A stretch of DNA of 23,653 bases. It comes from Rodentolepis nana. Lineage: Eukaryota; Platyhelminthes; Cestoda; Cyclophyllidea; Hymenolepididae. The translations under genes were made by a program, and so were the position numbers. Below are positions 1 to 9,400 of the stretch, in pieces. The stretch covers positions 1 through 23,653 of the forward strand of contig UZAE01013330.1 of assembly GCA_900617975.1 (NCBI GenBank), given 5' to 3'. Within the stretch, counting starts at the first letter, position 1. Each line of letters opens with the position of its first letter. The notes under the pieces were generated by a model. The model saw only the letters and a program-made list of their open reading frames with translations, did no database searches and was not told the DNA's origin.

Positions 1-40
1 CCCAGAGTGCACCACGTGGAGGTAAGTCTATCGCATACCC
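1..40 (-). mobile_element. SINE-like repeat, copy A (5' end only, cut by window edge)
   Basis: These 40 bases match the conserved 5' end of the dispersed repeat seen at 10046, 12467, 13635, 15226, 22278 and 23605. The element's sense strand is taken as the one ending in the LINE-like tail, so this copy is on the minus strand. It includes the CACGTG palindrome and, on the plus strand, the GAG-GTAAGT string. The rest of the copy lies outside the window. Confidence 0.8.
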
Positions 41-1264
41 GTATCGTTAAAAATAAAAGTGAATGTTGATCTACTATTGGAACAAAGATGGACTAAGAGG
101 CTAGTAAAAATTGAAATCAGATTAATAAAGTTAACAAGAAATTTCCACTTTCTTACATGGAGTGCACAACACTTTCAAGACCAACTGAAATGCTGTGGAA
201 AATGCAGTCACAAATGCAGATGTCTTCCCAGCTAATTCCCAATTAATATTGGTCCATAGTTTCGTTAAGCCCACTGATACTGTCTCCCAGTTGATCATAT
301 TGGTAATAAATAGGATTCACTCAATATGCTCTGGTGTAATTTTTGATTGTCAAGGTTTAGTCAAGACAGATTTACGTGGTAAATACTACACTTATATTCC
401 ATCATGCATCCGCCATTGCTACTTAATAGAAAAATGCGTCAAAGTTAGATAATTTTTCAGCTGGTTAAAACAAAAGGCTATTTTGTATCACCATGGCAAA
501 AATGAAAAATAAATTCAGAAAAGTCGATCCATAATGGTATTAGCGAATTAAAGGTAAGGAACCACAGGCTTCTAGATTCGCATAGGCCATTTTGTATAAA
601 AGGAGAGCAAATTTTCCGATCAACCGTCTTCTGACTGTATATTATTAAGAAACAATTCAGTCAATTTAGTGTTACCATAACAACCAAAATAACAAAAGGG
701 GCAGAATATAAGAACAGTGCCATATGAGGCAAAGTTTTAGGAAATACTAAAGAGGATAAGGACTTAGAAATTTGAATATGTTTGAGAAACTCAAGGAAAT
801 TTTCGTAGTTAAAAAGTCCAATCAGGACTACATTACCGTTTGATGGTGTACCCTTAATAATTGAAAAATAAAATCAGGAAACTCGCAACAAATTTTCACT
901 ATCACACGAAAGTAAACATAAAACCGTTAATTTCAGTAGGCGTATTTCTTAAATCAACAGCAATATTTATTAATTAAGGGGAAAATATATCACTTTTAAT
1001 TAATTACTAGTTTCGGGCCTATGGATAGAATTCAACTTTATTTGAGTTCGCGCTCTCACATCGTGTCACATTCTGATTACTCAAATTCAAATGAACGATT
1101 TGATGGGTTCCAGGAGAAATTTACGTCTTCGATGTTTATTAAATGGAATTTTACTCGTACCTCTGGAGAAGTATGTCTTTTCAAAGATTTCTTATTCATT
1201 TTGTGATATTTTAATGCTTTTGTAGCGGATTGCTACCTACAATCCGCTGGCAATCCGCTACACT
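41..1264. other. No gene recognised; AT-rich sequence
   Basis: Short open frames at 195-452 and 1021-1206 have no recognisable motif, a biased AT-rich composition and no convincing splice partners. The only structure I see is the hairpin at 1221-1262, listed separately. The 3' untranslated region of the minus-strand gene at 1326-1939 probably runs into this stretch; a TTTATT (AATAAA on the minus strand) lies near 1136. Confidence 0.5.
1221..1262. other. Perfect 13-bp inverted repeat, potential stem-loop
   Basis: The left arm TGTAGCGGATTGC (1221-1233) and right arm GCAATCCGCTACA (1250-1262) are exact reverse complements around a 16-nt spacer. The spacer holds a further partial copy (AATCCGCT). 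It lies downstream of the 1326-1939 gene on the minus strand, in its likely 3' untranslated region. In the alternative spliced form of that gene it begins two bases after the stop codon. The function is unknown. Confidence 0.7.
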
Positions 1265-1325
1265 TTAGTCCGGGTTCCTCTTCAAGTAAAGCTTGCTTTC
1301 CTGTGGGTAATAACATAGCAATACC

Positions 1326-1939
1326 TCACAATATCGTATTTAATGAATGCAATACCTCTTCGGTTCGGTAACTAAAACGGGAATCGCATGAAGGTGCATC
1401 ACTGGTTGGAACTCGCTGTGGCGTGTGGTACTGCAGCGAAAGACAGCCTCTACCGCGACGCCAATTTTCAAGACTTTCTTCTCCACGAAGACAGGGACTA
1501 GATGGTCTGGTTGTGCAAGGAATTGGTGAAAGGTCGGGCTGAAGGATTCTAAAATGAAATGTACAGTAAAATAATGACATATTGCAATTTGACCATATTT
1601 CAATAAAATATAAAATTACTTAGCCATAGGACTAGAACTGTTTCGAGTTAAAGACGAAAAACTTCTGGTTAATGAATCCTGATGCATTTTATTAGTGCTT
1701 CTATAGTCATGGTACTGTTCCCTGAGATGATCGAACTTTCCTTTTTCTGCAAAACGATGCGCCTCTTCACCAAATATTCGAAAATTTTCCCTCTTGATTA
1801 CATCAAATTTAGGTTCAACAAAGCGAATTCGGGGATTTTTCTTCGGCCTTGTTTCACCAAGTTGACTAAGAGTGGGACGGATATTGTCGGGGTGGTTAAG
1901 AAGGTCAATAGTTTCCAGTTTCTTCACACCATTCGCCAT
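1326..1939 (-). CDS. Small two-exon gene, unknown function (about 180 aa)
   Basis: I do not recognise this protein. Exon 1 (1620-1939) starts MANGVKKLETIDLL and ends with two bases of a codon at a CTAA-GTAATT donor. After a 71-nt intron ending TTTTAG, exon 2 (1326-1548) continues in the same frame, giving 180 residues. The product is basic and polar, with no signal peptide or membrane segment; the middle (IRFVEPKFDVIKREN onward) is charged and probably helical, and the second half is rich in Ser, Pro, Arg and Cys. Support is the phase-correct splice, GC-richer exon sequence than its surroundings, and same-strand position downstream of PITRM1. An alternative 3' end is possible: donor at 1355, 55-nt intron, and a 12-codon last exon at 1265-1300 ending KRNPD. 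The plus-strand frame over the same bases (1682-1942) is a shadow. Confidence 0.5.
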
Positions 1940-3537
1940 TAATTATAAGTAATTTGAAAAGCATTTACTTATTAATAATCCAAAATAACATAGAAATATA
2001 TGACTGAGGTGTTTATTAAAACAGTTCAATTGTCCTCCAGGTAGAATATTGATTCAGCATTCAGAACATCAGATAATCGTTGGCTGCAAATTTTCCATTG
2101 ATAATTGAACATTCGACGTATCATAAATGACCTTGAATTGATTAGCATAAACTAATTATGAAATTCAATTATTTACGTTAGTAATTTAAATTAAATAATT
2201 GCAGTTTATTCACTGATGAAATTGAAGTGGCATAATTCAATAGTTTGATTGAAAACTGAAGTTATCCGCTTTATATATATATATATATAAAGCGCAAAGT
2301 AGTGACACCGTTTCATATCTTACTCGTTCTCCAATGGAATAATGTGTTAATTAAATTATTATATTTATTGTATAACTAGTTAATGTCATACACTGATCAT
2401 AACTCATTACATATCCTCCTTCTACTCCTATATTACTTGATACTACCCTCCTGAACAAGTTAATACTTTTAGGCACGCTTGCAAAACTGTTTAACCAATT
2501 AGTAATGATCGGATCATTACTTTGGATCCTCATAAAAAATTGAGCAATATATATGCAAAAATAATATATTCTTAGCTTTATTCCAAAATAGTTTCAGCTC
2601 ACAGCCTGAGAGTTTAACATTTATTTAGCGGCTTCAAATACGGAGGCACATTCGATGCATTTATTGGGGAATATCACTAGGAATCTCAGTGACATTAAAG
2701 ATTGGAAGAAAATTTTCGGAGATAGCTACAGGTTTAAAATATATCTAAAACCACAGAGTTTATAAAAGAAGAAAAATTTGAATTTGATTTTCTTCTATTT
2801 TAGGTAAGGACTTTAGTACTCTTATTGAATTCCCCAAGTTATTAAGGTAGAACCCATTTCAACTTGTTACGAAAGAATTGTTCAGACTTGTATTCGCAAG
2901 GGAAATTCTTTACAGATATAAAAGAAGATAAAACAACTTGGATAATATGAATTATTAGATACAAGTGAACAACATTTTAGGCTAACGAAGTTATTCTTGG
3001 AAAAATAATTCTAAATTTATTGTACACTTGAAATTATAATTGATTTCAAACGGCCATTCAATAAGTTGGTATCCGTTACACTCACAAAATCCGACTTTTT
3101 ATATAAGCACAATTTAGTTGCCACTATACACACAACAAAAGACCAAATAAGAAAAACTTTAACCAGAAAAAAGCTCATTGACTAACATTGAATTGGAAAC
3201 GCCTACTTTGCCCCTTAAAGGTACATTGAATTTAGTACATTTCTCTGAAAAAAATTCAGGATCTACCATAAAGTACGATAACGAACCAAGCGGGAGCACT
3301 GAGTTTCATTCTAAAGCACCAGCTCGCCAAAGTTCCTCTTAACACTTAAGCTTGCAACTATAACCTTTCCATCAACTATCAATTGGAATCACACATCTTA
3401 TAGCAGATTCTAAGTGCTGCAGCGCCCAAGTTGGCGAAGACCGAAATGCCCAAGCGTGAAAAGGGGATATGGATCAATTGAAATAATTGATTATTTACTA
3501 CAAAATACCGCTTCAAAGTGTATTTAATCTACACGTT
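1940..3537. other. Intergenic AT-rich DNA between the unknown gene and the PITRM1 stop
   Basis: There are no open frames with protein-like composition and no repeat family shared with the rest of the window. The stretch nearest 3537 is the expected 3' untranslated region of PITRM1. No canonical AATAAA is visible close to the stop; a weak AGTAAA variant lies near 3495 on the minus strand. A 28-bp palindrome at 2267-2294 is the one notable structure. Confidence 0.5.
2267..2294. repeat. Perfect 28-bp palindrome with (TA)n core
   Basis: CGCTTT and AAAGCG flank an alternating TA core, and the whole 28 bases equal their own reverse complement. Because non-TA bases continue the symmetry at both ends, it is more than a plain TA microsatellite. 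It could form a cruciform, or be a simple-repeat expansion inside a short palindrome. Confidence 0.8.
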
Positions 3538-6424
3538 CTAGTCAAATTGGGAGAGGTCAACAATGTTCCACTTGGCAGCCTGTTGTTCCCCATCCTGCTC
3601 AAGCTTTGCATCCTTAGGTCCAAGCACAGCTCGTCCAACATGCGTCTGACTTGCCAACTGGTCACGAAGACACTGAGCTGCTTGCTTCAAGGCTGGTTCA
3701 TCCACTTTGAAAAGAAGTTCACGATGATTCTGACGCTCTTCATCGCCGATGGTAGTCAAGAAAGCGTTCAACCCACGTGAGCCTGCTGAAACCGGACTAT
3801 CCAACTACAGATAAGGAGGAAAAAATGACAAGTTAGATGAAACCGCCATCTATTTCAATGATTGCATTCAGTTGCCTAGAGACCCTAACAGCTCATTAAT
3901 TTGCACATCAAACAGATACTGACAGTATTCAGCTGCTCATGGCTTTGAAAATACATAATTGAAAACAATTTGATCTAATTTTAAGAGGGGAAAAATTGAA
4001 TATTTAATTACCTCTTGGAAGACGGATAACTTGGCTTCAACGATATCCTGTTGCTTGAATTCGGTAGAGAGTGCAAAATCAAGAGATTTTTCAAACACTT
4101 TCAAGGTAGGTCCGGCAGATGGATCTCTGTAGGAAATAACGAACAAAAAGTTAAACACCAATTACATCTTACCACCATCATTATTGCATGCATTAATGGC
4201 AAAGTAAAAAAATTCGCTATATTTATTTTGAAGATATTTAATTTAAAAATTCTCATCGTCCTTGAATACGAGATTCATCAGATGGATCGCCTTTTTTGGT
4301 TTCATGGGTCAACTCCAACACGTCATGTTCAAATATTCGAACATCAATAAACACAATTGGAAGCAGAGAGCCACCCAAAGCAGCTGAGATAAAGGAATGT
4401 AGAAAACTCTATGAGCTGCTGAGAGAGAAAAACAAAACAGTGGTCCTACAATGGATTCCTGGTCGCTGTGGCATTAAAGGCAATGAGCTTGCTGACACAC
4501 TTGCTAAGAAGGGGACAACGATTTTGCAATGCATGGACCGGCCGATGTCTTTCCACACAATGAAGGCCTTAATCAGAAGAGAATTCCAGACCTCAAGGTG
4601 CAACGAACTTAAAGCTTGAACAAAGGAGAAACAGTGGACAGTGGCACTCTCCGATATAGCTGACTGACCAAGAATCGAAGCCGTTGGTGAGTTTAGACTA
4701 CGTACCGGACACGATTGCTTGGCAAAACATCTTCACAAATTGGGAGTATGCACTCAACCCACATGCCCCCTATGTAACCTACAGGAGGAAATGGAGAAGA
4801 CCCACCTGATTCGATGTCCAGCCCTAAAGACAACGACGGAAAGCCAGAGATACTGGGAAGCAAGAAGACGGCTAATGAACTGCTATATATGTACCCCCAC
4901 CCAAGGGGGAAGCTGAAGTCAAAGTTTGAGGGCTAATGATAAATATCATAAAGCCTGCCATTTGAAATAATAATAATATTCGAACATTCACACCCCAGAA
5001 TGTGCTACCATCCAGTGAAGTGGTTGGAGTAACCGAATTTGACGTTGGCAAATTAGGAGCGACAAAATCATAGGAACTAATGAACTAGAAGCCCATTATA
5101 GAAGAGCAAAGATTAATGTTGCAAGCAAACAATAGTTTCAAAGAGTGCAACACAAAGAATTGTGGAAGTCGTGCATTGAATAAATCAGGTCGAGAAGCTG
5201 AGCGAGTGAGAGAGGAAAGCGAACGAAGAGATAAAAGAAAAGTGTGTGTGTGCGAAAGTTGGAAATACACGCACAGTGTCTATATGATGGGTACATGAGT
5301 AGATAACTACAGCATACTTTTAAATGAAAATTGACGCCGTCATTGAAAAAAAGGAGAAATAATAAACTTCTCAAGACATGCACATGGGGTTGAACCACAA
5401 GAGTCCAAAGACGTTAGCGCAGTTTTGTGGACAAAAACCCAAAAAGTGTGTTGAATCATTCTTCTAGTTCAGGCAACCCAAGTACAGAGCACATAGAACA
5501 ACTGATTAATTATGAATCCCGATACACCTAACTGCTGCTTTAACGTCCTTAGGGGACCGTACAGTCCTCCTTCGAAATAGGCTCCATTGGTACAACAGAC
5601 TCGTAACAGAAGCGGCGCTACTATTGGCGTTTGAAACATGTTCAACACGTGTCTATGTAGCCTTCACCTGTTACCGCCAAAACTCATCACATCGGCGGCA
5701 TCACTCCGATGTAGGACGCGCGTGAGAGAGGTTGGGTGCATTTTTCACAAAACATAAATAATTCGGGCTTTAAAGGGTTAACAGCCAGGAGCAACTATAA
5801 ATGAATCTAGCTGATGAATAATACTCAATTTGGGGGTAGGTCGATTGTCGAACCTTACATAAACCATGAGACTCTCGACTTACCTATAGGAGTAGAAGGC
5901 AAAACGACCGGGGTTGACACAGCTGCCCCCACCATAGGCGCCACCCTGTTCTCTGATAGCTGTGTGAAGGAATGAGGAATGCAACCACTTCGACAATACT
6001 CGATATCTAATAAAGCAATGAGATGAAAAAAAGAACCTCGTTCATATTTAAACATGGGATGTACACATAAAGCATCAATTTTCCAACGTCCAGGGTTAGA
6101 AAATTTAAAAAAAGCATCAACTTAACACTCCACTGCAATATTATTATGGCAAACTCACGCGGGAAAATCAGGGGAGGTGTAGTAAGGTGCAGGTAGAGCC
6201 AGACTGGTATAGTGAACTGAGTAGGGGAGGGCAACATGGGCGCTGTTTGATTCCAATGGAGTCGGGTCAGGAGTCGATTTCACGCTCTCGACCTCCGCAG
6301 AAGTTTCCTTAAGTGGAAGGGTTTTGAGGAATGCTTCCAATTGTTGACATGCTGGGGCAAGATTGTTTTGCTCGGCGTGAAGGCTGAACCTAGAACACAA
6401 AATCTTTACATTTCAATTTTTAAG

Positions 6425-6461
<37 letters not shown>

Positions 6462-9400
6462 TAGGACAATAAAATGTCTAGATTCATGCAGGAAACGGAT
6501 TTCGTAACTATTTCTCCTCTCTGTGTCAATGATGTATCAAAGATACACACTAGAGTAATAAAAGTCGTAATCAGATTATTTCCGTTGAAGGGTATTAGTC
6601 AATACGGTTGGTCATTTCAATTACTGAATATGCGCACAACCGACTAACCTGAGTCTGCTCGGATTGAGCAGCAGATGATCGGCGATCGTTCGGAGCTTGT
6701 TGATGAAGTCCTCAAAAGCGCGGTCACAATCGGTGGAATCCGCATTGGTAAGAAGACGAGCAGCAAGGTGGCGCATGAAAGCTGCTTGCTCCACTCCACC
6801 CCAGAGCTCAGAGATTCGCCCGATTGAGTTGAGATTGGCGGAGGCACGACGCATTGCAAAACGATGGGCTGAAAAGAAGAAGAAGACGAATAATTAGACA
6901 CAGTGATTTGGCAAAGGCTGGACTGATAAAACATGGCGGTTCATCATTGCTCCTATTGCCAAATAAAGGCGACTGTCACGGATAAACCACCTCAACGGAT
7001 TTCTCCTCAAATTCCCGAATTGGTAGCTTAGTCGCGCTCTTCTACCTACGACTCGATCGTACGGTTCCCTGGGAGGAACGTCGAATAAGTGTCCTCTTAA
7101 CACAGTTAATCGTTGCATCTTTGCCCGTAGTGTGAAGAAGGAAACATATTAGCTTGAAGGATAGGTAACTTATATGACTACCAAAAGTACTGACAGAACA
7201 CAAGTCCTGTGGATTTATTTCCCACTTTCCCATATACAGGGTGTCTCAAACTGACGCCCATTTTGATCCAGACATTGCTGACAACGACAAGCAATGGAGT
7301 AACATACATTGTGAAATAATTCCCTTGGGATTTGGACGCATTCATGCCCAATGGCTTCTCTTAATTCAGTTAATGCTGTAGGTTTTGTAGCGTAGACTTT
7401 GTCTTTTAAACAGTCCCATGGGAAAAAATGTTAGTGATGTGGGGTCTAGTGAACGGAGAGGATATTCAACAAAACCTCTTTGTCCAAACCACCTGTTTGG
7501 CAAGACCTAACGTGGAGTTGTTAATGTGGGGGTGCCCCATCTTGCTGAAAGAAAAACTCTTCATCTTCAAAGTCTTCTCTAAAGCTTGGCATAACAGACT
7601 GCTACGGAATAAAGAAATAATAATAAACACAGTGTTTACAATTATTTTAAGCGTGCATACATTTTTAAGACACACTGTGCAACTGCATTTTGATTACTGA
7701 TTGACCCACTCTCACTTTTGCTTTACTTTCACCAACAGACGCATTATTTCCACTCTCATCTCAATCTAATTATATATCCTAATTGTTATCCAACATTGTT
7801 CTTCATTCCACTATTGTACGGTCACATTTGCGAGGTCTACGGTTTTCTGTTAGCTACCAGGAAGATCATAGTTCCATAGGTGGTTTAACCCTACAAAATT
7901 GAATTGGGAAATGTAAAAAATTGGTGACTAAAATAGAAGCTAACTTATTCCCCGAAATTCTTAGAGCTTCTTCACGTCTCCACGCAAAAACTACCAGTTT
8001 TAGATAATAGAAGTGACAAGATTAATGAATGGGATAAGCCACAAACCATCATGTGAGAGTGCATTGGCAGACCACTGGCCCGAAGCATCCGCAGCCAGTA
8101 GAGTTGCAATCCTTGTCCTATCAAGCCAATCATTTCCACGCAGACGCTTCTCCACCAGTTCGAGCATCTTCGGCACTCTGTCAGACAGACAGTAAGATGA
8201 GATATGAACATGGCGAGTGCAGGGCTCGGTCTCAGGGGTTGTCAAGCTAATCATAGCATGGGGAAAGGCTGAAAGGGTCCCAGTATTAAGTTCTTGTTGA
8301 AGGTCCATTTCTTGATAGGTAAGACCATCAGCCCCGAGTCTAAAGTGTAAGGAAAACAACAACTAATACAAAAGATTCAAAATTTGAAAGCTTAACTAGC
8401 TCCCCTAAAGATAAGAGTAGTAAAAATGAAAGAACAAAAAAGAGTCCAACTTACTGTGAGAAGAGAGATGTAAAAACAGGGACGTAGACGAGAAGGTCCT
8501 GTGATAGATCCGATATATTAGCGAGTGTGTGGAAATAAACAAGGCCATTAGTTGGTGCTTCATTCAACTGGACAGATGATCCACAAATGTCAGTCTCAGT
8601 GAAGGGTTCTGGTCTGCAATTCGGGGGGATATCAACGAGACCGAGAGAGGGTAGACAGGAGACATCCTCATTTTCTTGGCTCTTTTGCTCCTCCGCTAGT
8701 TCAATAGCTGAAAATAAACGAAGTACACTACTTGCAAATCAGCTCAGTAGTGGAGTAGAAAAAAAACAAGACAGCAGTAGAATTGACGCACCTTCCTTGA
8801 TAATCACTTCTCTCTTTTCTGGTGTGAGATCTTTAACAGCCCTTTCTTGTCGCTGTGCCTCCTTCACTTTCTGCTTAGTCTCAAACGTCTCATCAGGCAC
8901 CATAATCACCGAAAGACGGTGTGGATTTTTCACCAAATACTGATCGATGAGTTTCTCAAGCATATGTGGATCCTCAACAAGTTGAGATTTAAATGTATCC
9001 ACGAGTTGTTGAACTGAAAGAGCTCTCTGAATATCTCCACCATGGTTCACGATTCCTGCAAGACCGAGAATAGCTGACAAACCGAATCTCGTATTGTCCT
9101 GTTTTAGGGCGATTTCTTGTTGGTGTAATACAGCTTCAATGCGCTCCTACGAAAACAAATAGACCAGTGATATTTGTAGTAAGCAGGCCTACATATAACA
9201 AGACAAACCTTTTGGAATCCGGTTTTAATAGTGTTCTCAAGGATCTCCATCACTGTCCTCTCAACACGCTCTGTATCAGGGCCAGGTCGAACACCCTGGA
9301 GACCAACGTGAAAACAAGTTGTACGATTATTGCGATCCATTCCATTAATAGGAGAGGCCCAGTCAACACCCAAACCGGATTCGATGAGACCCTGGTAAAG

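Noticed and set aside
5138..5398. Minus-strand open frame over a purine-rich tract in the PITRM1 intron
   Set aside because: A low-complexity shadow of GAGAG/AAG-rich DNA, with no splice link to PITRM1 and no motif.
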